Below, piece by piece: positions 1 to 6,592 of a stretch of DNA of 6,761 bases. How positions within the stretch are numbered: position 1 is the stretch's first letter; each line of letters starts with the position of its first letter. The stretch covers positions 1 through 6,761 of the forward strand of contig CALMJO010000006.1 in assembly GCA_937864375.1 (NCBI GenBank). Reading direction: 5' to 3'. The stretch comes from an uncultured Spirochaetota bacterium (GTDB taxonomy: Bacteria; Spirochaetota; UBA4802; UBA5368). The position numbers were made by a program, and so were the translations under genes. The notes beneath the pieces are model-generated. The model was not told the origin of the DNA, made no database searches, and saw only the letters and a list, made by a program, of their open reading frames with translations.

Positions 1-2360
1 GTCCTGTAGCGGTCCTCGCTCGCGCTCAGGAGCTCCTCGGCGCGCTTGCGCCTCGAGATGTCCCGCGCGATCGAGAGTATCGCGGGGGCGCCCTCGTAGC
101 TGATGCGGGCCGATACCACCTCCATGTCAAGGGCGGTTCCGTCCAGGCGCAGCAGCTTTTCCTCGAAGGGCTGCGCGCGGCCCCCGTCCTCCAGGACCGC
201 CTCGAGCCGCTCCCGCGAGATCTCCCGGTAATCCTCGTGGATGATGTCCAGGAGGGGCATCCCCAGGATTTCCCCGGGATTTTTCGCCCCCACCATCGCA
301 AGGCCGGCCGGGTTCAGGTACACGATCCGGCCGTTCTGCGTCACGCACACGCCGTCGGGGCTGAGCTCCACCAGCTGCCGGTAACGCTCCTCGCTGTCTT
401 TCAGGACCTCGAGCGCCGCTTCGTGCCCGGATTCCGCGCGCTTCTGCTCGGTCAGGTCGGTGAACATGCCGAAGGCGCCCGTGAACGCGCCGTCCCTGTC
501 CATGAGGGCCCGCCCCGACACGCGCATGTACACGACGCTGCCGTCGGCCCTGAGGAAGCGTCGCTCGTAGATGTCATTCTCGCCGCGCTTCCGGCGGCCC
601 ATCTTGTCCGCGTGATCTTCAAGATCGTCGGGATGCATGAAGGAGTCGACTCGCCGACCGATCATCTCCTCGATCGTATATCCAAGCATTTCCGCCATGC
701 GGGGATTGACGAAGGTGGTCACCTGGTCCTGGTCCATCATCCATATTCCCTCAAGGCTCGTCTCGACCACGCGGCGGTAACGCTCCATGGTCCGTGCAAG
801 GGCCTGCTCCGCGCGCCTGCGCTCGGTGACGTCCAGGGCCATGCCCAGGTATCCCACGAATTTTCCCGTGCGGTCAAGAAGCGGGGTATTGTGCCATTCG
901 CAGAAGATGATGCGTCCGTCCTTCGTGACGTTCTCGTTCGCAAGGTGCGCGGTCATGTCGCCGCTACGCATTTTATGCTGCATGGCGCGCACCTGCTCGT
1001 GCGCGCGGGGAGGAATGTGGATTTCATACGGGTTTTTTCCCAGCACCTCGACGCGCGCCCAGCCGAAGATCCGCTCCGCGCCGTAGTTCCAGTAGGTAAT
1101 GTTGAAGTCGGCGTCGTGCAGCACGCAGGCCATGGGCATGCGCTCCATCACCAGGGTGAGCCTTTCTATGAGCGCATCGCGCTCCGCGGTTATACGCAGC
1201 TCGTTCTCCCGCGCGCGCGCGCGCGCGGAGACGTCGCGCGCCGCGCCCACGATTCCCGCTACCTCGCCGCGCTCGTCCATTAGAGGGGATTCGTTTATCT
1301 CGAGCCAGATCCTTTCCCCGTTCTTGTGAAAAACCTCCAGCTCGTACGGGCGCTGCCCCCTTCCCGTGCGCAGCGCTTCCTCGGTCAGCGCCATTCCCTC
1401 AAGGTTCACCGGATTGTCGGTCGTGATCTCCGTCCACTTCCGCATCATCTCTTCCTGGGTGTAGCCCAGGATGGAGAGCGACTGCGGGCTCACGTAGCCA
1501 AAGACATGGTCGCGGTCGTGCATGAAGAAAAGATCGGTGCTGTGCTCGATGATGTGCTGGATCTGCAGGTCGCGCGCGCGCAGCGCGCGCTCGGCGCGCA
1601 CGCGCTCCCCGATGCCGCGCGTGGATCCCTGGAGCCCTACAATCTCCCCGCGCGCGTCGGTGAGCCACGAGGTGGTCACCTCGATGTCGATGACGGAACC
1701 GTCCTTCGCGTACTGCTGGAGCTGGATGGTCCGGTGCGCGCTCCTCTCCGCCGGCGGCCTGCCAAGCTCGTCCATGAGCTCTTTCAGCACGAACTCCGCG
1801 TGCGCGGGCGGTACATATTTTTCAAACGGTATTCCCATCGCCTCCTCCGGGGTCCATCCCGCGAGGGCGGTGACCGACGGGCTTACGTAGGTGAAGCGAC
1901 CGTCCAGTGTCATGGTCCAGATGACGTCGCTGGAGTTTTCGGCGAGAAGCCTGTAGCGACTCTCGCTTTCGGCCAGTCGCGATTCCATGCGGTGCCGCAG
2001 AAGGGCGGAATCGACGGCCGCGCGCAGCTCCGGGTCGCTGATCGGCAGGCGTACGTAGCCCGCGGGATCTGTCGCGCCCGCGCGCGCGATCGACTCGTCG
2101 TCGGAGTCGGCGGCGAGGTAGATTACGGGGACGTCGCGCTGCGCGCGAATCATCCCGACCGCGCGGATGCCGTCGATCCTCCCCCCGAGGAGGATGTCCA
2201 TGAGGATGAGGTCCGGCGGATTCAGCGCCGCCTCCTCGACCGCCGCCTCCCCGCTCGTGACGGAAGCGGTCACGAGGTGTCCACAACGCTCGAGCAGCAT
2301 GTGCAGCGTGGCGACGATCGTCTTTTCCTGTTCGGCGATGAGTATCTTGACGGGCTCCAT
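1..2360 (-). CDS. Receiver/multi-PAS sensory protein, 5'-partial view (C-terminus beyond left edge)
   Basis: This is the first 786 codons of a signal-transduction protein that is still open at the window edge. Residues 1-120 form a CheY-like receiver with candidate phospho-acceptor D55 in an LMDILL motif. PAS domains follow at about 134-252, 265-377, 398-515, 526-640 and 656-770, and SEDRYR at 781 opens a sixth. Linkers carry the usual (S)E-x-RYR entry and D-(V/I/L)-(T/S)-E/R exit motifs, and several PAS repeats show N-P or S-P followed by a L-G-Y/W-type segment. No transmembrane segment is visible, so it is probably cytoplasmic. The output domain (histidine kinase, GGDEF or other) lies outside the window, so the activity cannot be named. 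The ATG at 2360 follows a GGAG only 3 nt upstream, and a consensus promoter sits about 50 bp upstream. The receiver lacks some conserved residues (see findings). The ligands of the PAS domains are unknown. Confidence 0.9.
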   Translation of the reverse strand, partial: MEPVKILIAEQEKTIVATLHMLLERCGHLVTASVTSGEAAVEEAALNPPDLILMDILLGGRIDGIRAVGMIRAQRDVPVIYLAADSDDESIARAGATDPAGYVRLPISDPELRAAVDSALLRHRMESRLAESESRYRLLAENSSDVIWTMTLDGRFTYVSPSVTALAGWTPEEAMGIPFEKYVPPAHAEFVLKELMDELGRPPAERSAHRTIQLQQYAKDGSVIDIEVTTSWLTDARGEIVGLQGSTRGIGERVRAERALRARDLQIQHIIEHSTDLFFMHDRDHVFGYVSPQSLSILGYTQEEMMRKWTEITTDNPVNLEGMALTEEALRTGRGQRPYELEVFHKNGERIWLEINESPLMDERGEVAGIVGAARDVSARARARENELRITAERDALIERLTLVMERMPMACVLHDADFNITYWNYGAERIFGWARVEVLGKNPYEIHIPPRAHEQVRAMQHKMRSGDMTAHLANENVTKDGRIIFCEWHNTPLLDRTGKFVGYLGMALDVTERRRAEQALARTMERYRRVVETSLEGIWMMDQDQVTTFVNPRMAEMLGYTIEEMIGRRVDSFMHPDDLEDHADKMGRRKRGENDIYERRFLRADGSVVYMRVSGRALMDRDGAFTGAFGMFTDLTEQKRAESGHEAALEVLKDSEERYRQLVELSPDGVCVTQNGRIVYLNPAGLAMVGAKNPGEILGMPLLDIIHEDYREISRERLEAVLEDGGRAQPFEEKLLRLDGTALDMEVVSARISYEGAPAILSIARDISRRKRAEELLSASEDRYR
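1210..1227. repeat. (CG)9 dinucleotide tract inside the PAS gene
   Basis: Eighteen bases of strictly alternating C and G encode part of an Ala-Arg repeat (about residues 379-384) in the linker between the second and third PAS domains. Such tracts can adopt Z-DNA and are prone to slippage. A change of one CG unit would shift the frame. Confidence 0.9.
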
Positions 2361-2408
2361 GTTCTCCGTATGCGCGCGGCGGCAATGGCCTGTGCCGGCC
2401 TGAGGCTC

Positions 2409-2438
2409 ATTATAGGCGCACGGGTGCGTCAATGTCAA
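2409..2438 (-). promoter_or_regulatory. Perfect-consensus sigma70 promoter of the PAS gene
   Basis: Read on the minus strand, TTGACA (2438-2433) is followed by an 18-bp spacer and TATAAT (2414-2409), so both hexamers match consensus 6/6. The predicted transcription start is near 2402, giving a leader of about 40 nt before the ATG at 2360. This suggests strong housekeeping-sigma transcription unless it is repressed. The spacer contains a short inverted repeat that could be an operator. Confidence 0.85.
2417..2428. repeat. Short inverted repeat inside promoter spacer (possible operator)
   Basis: CGCAC at 2417-2421 and GTGCG at 2424-2428 are inverted copies separated by GG. They lie between the -35 and -10 boxes of the PAS-gene promoter, where a bound regulator would block RNA polymerase. 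The arms are only 5 bp in a GC-rich genome, so chance is a real alternative. Confidence 0.3.
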
Positions 2439-2462
2439 GCACGCCCTTCCCGGGAAATTCAC

Positions 2463-2491
2463 TTGCCGGTAGACGCGCGCGTGCGTACATT
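2463..2491 (+). promoter_or_regulatory. Candidate sigma70 promoter of the thioredoxin-reductase-like gene
   Basis: TTGCCG (2463-2468) and TACATT (2486-2491) are separated by 17 bp and each match consensus at 4 of 6 positions. Transcription would start near 2498, giving a leader of about 22 nt before the ATG at 2520. It diverges from the strong minus-strand promoter, with predicted start sites about 95 bp apart. The call rests on hexamers and spacing alone. Confidence 0.45.
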
Positions 2492-2519
2492 ATGCCATGC
2501 GATTTTTACGGGGGGACCG

Positions 2520-3467
2520 ATGGACGGGAATGTTTTCGACGTGCTCATAGTCGGCGGGGGACCCGCGGGGCTTTCTGCGGCGCTGTACGCGGCGCGCGCG
2601 AAGCTCGCCACCCTGGTGCTCGACAGGAACCCGGCAGCCGGGGCACTGGGCTCGGCCGACAGGATCGAGAACTATCCCGGCATGACGGGGCCCGTCCGCG
2701 GCTCCGAGCTTCTCGCCGTCATGCGCGCGCAGGCGGAATCGTTCGGTGCCTCCATCAGGCAGCTCCAGGTGTTCGGCGTGGAGCTGGGAGAGCGCCCCTT
2801 CCGGGTCTACGCGGGAGAAGAAACCTTTGCCTCTCGCTCGCTCATCCTCGCCACCGGCGCGATGGGACGCGCCGCGACGATCAAGGGAGAGGCCGAGCTC
2901 ACGGGACGGGGGGTGAGCTACTGCGCGACGTGCGACGCCGCCTTCTACCGGGACAGGACCGTGGCCGTCGCGGGCTCGTCATCCGAGGTCATCGAGGAGA
3001 TCGAGGCGCTCGCGAAATTCGCGCGCGCGATACATTTCATCACGCGGGAGAAGGAGGTCCCCGCGGACGCGCGGCACGAGCTTGAAAAGTCCGGCATGGT
3101 CACGATAACCGCGGGCGCGCGGATCGACGAGATACTCGGTTCCCAATCGGTAACCGGACTGCGCGTGGCGCTGCCAAACGGCGCTTCCCGCGAATTCGCC
3201 GCCGACGGCGTCTTCCTTTTCCTGCACGGAAACAGGCCGGTCACCGATTTCCTCTACGGGGCGGTCGAAACCACTCCCGAGGGATGCATACGCGTTGACC
3301 GCGAGACCATGGCGACCTCCGTGGAGGGCGTGTTCGCCACGGGGGACGTCACCTGCAAGAAAGTCCGCCAAGCGGTGCTCGCCGCCGCCGAGGGCTGCCT
3401 CGCGGCGCTCGCGGCCGAACAGTACGTCAACCGCGGGCGCAGGATGGCGTCCCAGTGGGGACACTAG
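2520..3467 (+). CDS. Thioredoxin reductase-like FAD-dependent disulfide oxidoreductase with atypical NAD(P)H site
   Basis: This is a 315-residue protein, the usual length for low-Mr thioredoxin reductase (TrxB family), a cytoplasmic flavoenzyme that reduces thioredoxin. The FAD dinucleotide-binding motif GGGPAG is at 12-17, ENYPG at 50-54 and ILATGA at 109-114. The redox-active pair C135/C138 lies in CATCD, and the second FAD signature GVFATGDVT, continuing into KKVRQAV, is at 270-286. The pyridine-nucleotide domain is unusual: the GGGxSA motif reads GSSSEV (152-157) and the HRRxxxR motif reads TREKEVP (175-181), so NADPH use is doubtful. The ATG at 2520 places the first beta strand (FDVLIVGGG) where the family expects it. 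It is preceded by a G-run (2510-2515) serving as a weak ribosome site. An in-frame GTG at 2481 is an unlikely alternative start. No thioredoxin gene is adjacent. The family call is secure; the electron donor is not. Confidence 0.92.
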   Translation: MDGNVFDVLIVGGGPAGLSAALYAARAKLATLVLDRNPAAGALGSADRIENYPGMTGPVRGSELLAVMRAQAESFGASIRQLQVFGVELGERPFRVYAGEETFASRSLILATGAMGRAATIKGEAELTGRGVSYCATCDAAFYRDRTVAVAGSSSEVIEEIEALAKFARAIHFITREKEVPADARHELEKSGMVTITAGARIDEILGSQSVTGLRVALPNGASREFAADGVFLFLHGNRPVTDFLYGAVETTPEGCIRVDRETMATSVEGVFATGDVTCKKVRQAVLAAAEGCLAALAAEQYVNRGRRMASQWGH

Positions 3468-3477
3468 CGGGGGGACC

Positions 3478-3519
3478 GGGCGGGCCACTGGAGACGCGTA
3501 CCCCGCCCAAACATTTTTT
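3478..3519 (+). terminator. Candidate intrinsic terminator after the thioredoxin-reductase-like gene
   Basis: GGGCGGG (3478-3484) pairs perfectly with CCCGCCC (3502-3508) across a 17-nt loop. A T6 run at 3514-3519 follows after 5 nt. It starts 11 bp past the stop codon. The large loop and the gap before the T-run make it imperfect. More T-rich sequence follows to about 3542. Confidence 0.55.
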
Positions 3520-3632
3520 GATTCCTGTTTATTTTTTGTTTTCCACCTCCTCCCCCCGTGCTATCCTTCACTCGTTGCGCAGTTTCGCCTTCGTCACTGA
3601 TCCCATGATACATATACATTTGGAGGGAGACC

Positions 3633-5492
3633 ATGGACAGGCTCTTCGAGAAACTCAGCCGCACGCAGTTCAGGGAAACATCCATCGCGGCAATCGCCCT
3701 CAACACCTACGTGCGCCACTGGGACAGGGTTACCTTCCTTTCAAGGGAGCGCGACGGCGTGGAGGCGGCGCAGTTCGTGCCCATGAAGTCCTCGGCCTTC
3801 GTGACCCGGCAGATGGCCCTGGCCTCCGCCCTGATGGGGCAAAACGTCGAGCGGGGCGATCACGTCGCGGTGTTCGCCGAGAATTCCGTGCGCTACGCGA
3901 TCGTGCTCCACGCAATCTGGAGCCTGGGCGCGATCGCGGTCCCCATCTACCCCACCACGACCCAATCCGAGGCGGAGCACATCATTGAACACTGCAGGCC
4001 GCGCGTCATCTTCGTGGGCGGCGCCCCGCAGTTCCAGAAAACGCTTCCCATCCTGAACCGCGTGAATTCCCCCCTCGCGCGGATGATAACCCTCTATCCG
4101 CATGCCCGGGCGGACGGGCCCGTCACGGGCTTCGACGAGCTCCTCGCCCAATCCGCGCCGGAGGACAGGACCGACCGGGTGCTCGCCGCGCTCGAATCCG
4201 TGACCGGGGACAACACGGCCGTCTTGCTGTACACGCTGAGCAGCCCCACCAGCCCGCGCGGCGCGATCATTACCCACGGCAACTTCATCGCGCAGCGGGG
4301 CATCACGGACTGGTTCGGGATCACGCACGAGGACGTACGCCTGGCCCACCTGCCCTTTGGCCATATCTTCGGGCTCGTGGCCGATCTCTTCGCCTCGGCG
4401 GTAAGCGGCTCCACGCTCTGCATCCTCAAGAGCTTCGACTCAGAGGAGATTCTCGCCCGCCTCGTCGAGACCAATCCCACCGTGATCTGCTCGGTGCCCG
4501 GCTTCTATGAAAAGATGTACGTGAATTTCGCGCAGGCGGTGAACACGCGCCCCGCGCTTACCCGCGGCCTCTACCGCATGGCGATCCGCACCGGGAGGGC
4601 GAGCTTTGAATCGGGTGCCGCAGGAAGGCCGGGTGCGCGCCTGATGAAGGCGCTCCTCTCCCCGGTCTACCGCAGCATCCGCAGCTCATTGAGCCTCGCC
4701 AACACGAGGGTCCTCTTCTCCGGGGCGGGCCAGCTTTCGGAAAAGGTCGCCGCCGTCGCCGGGGGCACGGGCCTCCCGATCATCGAGGGCTACGGCCTCA
4801 TCGAGATGCTCCCCATGCTCAACGTGAATAATCCCCGGAGCCCACGGCGCGGCACCATGGGCCCGCCCTTTCACGGCATCGAGGAGCGGATCGATCAAAA
4901 CGGCGAGGTGCTCGTCAGGGGCCCCGCGGTGTTCCGCGGGTACTACAACAATCCGCACGAGAACTCCCTCGCCTTCACCGATGACGGCTATTACCGCACC
5001 GGCGACACCGGCGCCTTCGACGATGCGGGACACCTCGTGGTCACGGGCAGGCTCAAGGACCGGATCATCCTCACCTCGGGGCGCGACGTGCGCCCCCGCA
5101 ACATCGAAAAGCATTTCGAGAACGACGCGCTCGTGGACTGGCTCTGCGTCACCGGGGACCGGCGCCACTACGTGACCGCGCTCGTCTGCCCGAACATGGG
5201 CGCCGTGCGCGCGCACGCCCGTAAGCAGCGCCTTGCCCACGACGATGACGAGAAGCTCGTGCGCCATCCCGAGATCTTCGATCTCTACCGGGCGCACATA
5301 GGCGAGATCAACGCGAGGCTCGCGCCCTACGAGCAGATAAAGAAGTTCACCCTGATGACGGGCCCGTTCTCGATGGAGACCGGGGAGATATCCCCCACCT
5401 TCAAGCTCAGGAGGCAGTTCATCCACGAGAAGTACGCGGAGCTGATCGACAGGATGTACCCGGCGGGAGAGCAGGTTATCGGCACGCTGTAG
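3633..5492 (+). CDS. AMP-forming long-chain acyl-CoA synthetase family protein (AMP-binding enzyme) with divergent P-loop
   Basis: This 619-residue protein has the length and layout of bacterial long-chain fatty-acid:CoA ligases, which activate fatty acids through an acyl-adenylate. The A4-type motif LPFGHIFG is at 240-247, the A5 region YGLIE at 387-391, A7 RTGD at 455-458 and the A8 hinge GRLKDRIILTSG at 472-483. The C-terminal lysine motif SPTFKLRR (K591) resembles the TPTLK(L/I)(K/R)R of this subfamily. The ATP-binding P-loop, normally YTSGTTGxPKG, reads YTLSSPTSPRG (200-210), and the A5 Thr is I390, so adenylation activity may be weak, altered or absent. The start is supported by GGAGGG at 3622-3627, 5 nt before the ATG. 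There is no signal peptide. The gene stands alone, with 165 bp to the upstream gene, and converges on the outer-membrane protein gene. The substrate cannot be read from the sequence. Confidence 0.9.
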   Translation: MDRLFEKLSRTQFRETSIAAIALNTYVRHWDRVTFLSRERDGVEAAQFVPMKSSAFVTRQMALASALMGQNVERGDHVAVFAENSVRYAIVLHAIWSLGAIAVPIYPTTTQSEAEHIIEHCRPRVIFVGGAPQFQKTLPILNRVNSPLARMITLYPHARADGPVTGFDELLAQSAPEDRTDRVLAALESVTGDNTAVLLYTLSSPTSPRGAIITHGNFIAQRGITDWFGITHEDVRLAHLPFGHIFGLVADLFASAVSGSTLCILKSFDSEEILARLVETNPTVICSVPGFYEKMYVNFAQAVNTRPALTRGLYRMAIRTGRASFESGAAGRPGARLMKALLSPVYRSIRSSLSLANTRVLFSGAGQLSEKVAAVAGGTGLPIIEGYGLIEMLPMLNVNNPRSPRRGTMGPPFHGIEERIDQNGEVLVRGPAVFRGYYNNPHENSLAFTDDGYYRTGDTGAFDDAGHLVVTGRLKDRIILTSGRDVRPRNIEKHFENDALVDWLCVTGDRRHYVTALVCPNMGAVRAHARKQRLAHDDDEKLVRHPEIFDLYRAHIGEINARLAPYEQIKKFTLMTGPFSMETGEISPTFKLRRQFIHEKYAELIDRMYPAGEQVIGTL

Positions 5493-5611
5493 GGGCCGCT
5501 ATTTGCGCCCTCTCGTTTTCACTCGCAGGAGACTCGGAGGTTCGTATTTGGAACCACATATTAACGCGAAACAGAACAGTGGCGTTCATTCGCGTACATG
5601 AGCGGCTAAAT

Positions 5612-5636
5612 CCGAAGCCGACTCCGGCGCGGTTTT
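5612..5636 (+). terminator. Weak candidate terminator between convergent genes
   Basis: GCCG (5617-5620) and CGGC (5625-5628) form a 4-bp stem with a 4-nt loop. It is extended by CCG (5612-5614) and CGG (5630-5632) across a small internal loop, and TTTT follows at 5633-5636. It lies 120 bp past the synthetase stop and just past the convergent gene's stop, so it could serve both directions; the minus-strand T-run is only three bases. The rest of 5493-5639 shows nothing recognisable. Confidence 0.35.
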
Positions 5637-5639
5637 CCG

Positions 5640-6554
5640 CTACAATTCGAACGAGTACACCGCCGAGAAGGTTATCCCGTAAAAAGCGTCCAGTTTATTG
5701 GTCAAGCCTACTTGTTCGAGGTTTTTATTCGAAATTTTGTATTTGATGAATTGGCCCCGGACACCGAGGGTGAAGGTCGTGCTCCAGGACTCGGCGTAAT
5801 AGGCGAGCGCGATGGTCCCGTTCCCGCCCCAGCTTCCGGCATTTCCGTCCCTGATATCCTTGTTGGGGCGTACTACAGTCGCTACAGGCACCCCGCTTTG
5901 GCTATAATGTGTCTCCTTGTAATAGGCATCGCCGCCCAGGAGATTCGCGGAGACGTTTGCCAGCATGTAGAGGTTGCCGAACAGCCGGAAGGTCGTTCCT
6001 ATCCCCAGCCCCAGCATAAGACCGCTCATTTCCCCCTTGACGCCGTAGGAAATATGGATAGTCGATGCGCTTTCATAGATATCCCGCTTTTCCTCGAATC
6101 CGTACCTGAAGACCTTGATTCCCGTGAAGATCTTGAATACCGAGGTAAGGTTATAGTTCACCGTTGCGTCGACGTCCAGCTTGCTCGCTTTGATTTCGTT
6201 GGTACCGTTAAAGTCTATGGCGCTGGCCATGCCGGAATAAGTTTTTTTTACCGGCCCGTAGTCTCCGTAGGTCCCCGTCATGGTGAGCCCCCACCGGGGC
6301 GAGAAATTTATTCCCAGGACCGGCCCTATGAGCGGTTTGGGCTCGCCCATGGTCTTCTCCCCGGACTTCTCAATTGAATCGTAGCTTGCGAACCCGGGCT
6401 CGTTGAATGCAGGAAAGAAAAAAGGGCGCCATTCGCTGAGCCACCCAATCGCGCCTACGCTCATATCGAGCGCGTGAGCCGGAACGGCCGCCAGGCTAAC
6501 GAGGCAAAGCATGATTCCTGCGATCAACGCGAGTGCGCGACACGAAGTTTTCAT
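5640..6554 (-). CDS. Putative outer-membrane beta-barrel protein with Sec signal peptide
   Basis: I do not recognise a named family for this 304-residue protein. Residues 1-28 are a clear Sec signal peptide: KTSCR basic start, hydrophobic core 7-24, and an AHA cleavage motif at 26-28. The mature part is rich in alternating polar/hydrophobic stretches with aromatic and glycine residues and tight turns, such as the segments around FKIFTGIKVF, TFRLFGNLYMLANV and TTFTLGVRGQF. It ends in a beta-like strand, FSAVYSFEL. This fits an outer-membrane beta barrel, although the last residue is Leu rather than the common Phe. No lipobox is present. The start at 6554 is fixed by a perfect AGGAGG 6 nt upstream; an ATG at 6596 in the same frame would overlap the upstream gene and bury the signal peptide. 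It lies 38 bp downstream of the Mpl-like gene on the same strand. Its base composition is clearly lower in GC than its neighbours. Confidence 0.82.
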   Translation of the reverse strand: MKTSCRALALIAGIMLCLVSLAAVPAHALDMSVGAIGWLSEWRPFFFPAFNEPGFASYDSIEKSGEKTMGEPKPLIGPVLGINFSPRWGLTMTGTYGDYGPVKKTYSGMASAIDFNGTNEIKASKLDVDATVNYNLTSVFKIFTGIKVFRYGFEEKRDIYESASTIHISYGVKGEMSGLMLGLGIGTTFRLFGNLYMLANVSANLLGGDAYYKETHYSQSGVPVATVVRPNKDIRDGNAGSWGGNGTIALAYYAESWSTTFTLGVRGQFIKYKISNKNLEQVGLTNKLDAFYGITFSAVYSFEL

Positions 6555-6560
6555 CTGCAA

Positions 6561-6566
6561 CCTCCT
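6561..6566 (-). promoter_or_regulatory. Ribosome binding site fixing the outer-membrane protein start
   Basis: On the minus strand AGGAGG ends 6 nt before the ATG at 6554. It is the strongest Shine-Dalgarno match in the window and decides against the upstream in-frame ATG at 6596. Confidence 0.85.
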
Positions 6567-6592
6567 GGTATATATGTTTACAGCAGCTCGAG

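Noticed and set aside
237..1283. A 348-codon plus-strand open frame opposite the PAS gene
   Set aside because: Its translation is low-complexity and unlike any family, while the opposite strand encodes clear PAS domains. It is a GC-rich antisense shadow.
1570..1602. GC-rich near-palindromic runs in the PAS gene as regulatory hairpins
   Set aside because: They encode Ala/Arg/Glu-rich linker residues and are expected from the codon bias of a GC-rich genome.
1326..2519. About 398 extra codons in frame upstream of the thioredoxin-reductase-like protein, suggesting a fusion
   Set aside because: The extra part is antisense to the receiver/PAS gene and crosses its promoter. The real start is the ATG at 2520, at the family's expected N-terminus.
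3536..3567. TTGTTT and TGCTAT with 17-bp spacing as a promoter for the acyl-CoA synthetase gene
   Set aside because: The match is weak and falls in a T-rich then C-rich tract where chance hexamers are expected. It is possible but not supportable as a feature.
4686..5426. A 246-codon minus-strand frame inside the acyl-CoA synthetase gene
   Set aside because: The plus-strand frame carries the conserved adenylate-forming motifs across the same bases. The minus-strand frame shows no domain.
5712..6377. A 221-codon plus-strand frame opposite the outer-membrane protein gene
   Set aside because: There is no ribosome site or recognisable domain. The minus strand has a signal peptide and a perfect Shine-Dalgarno sequence.
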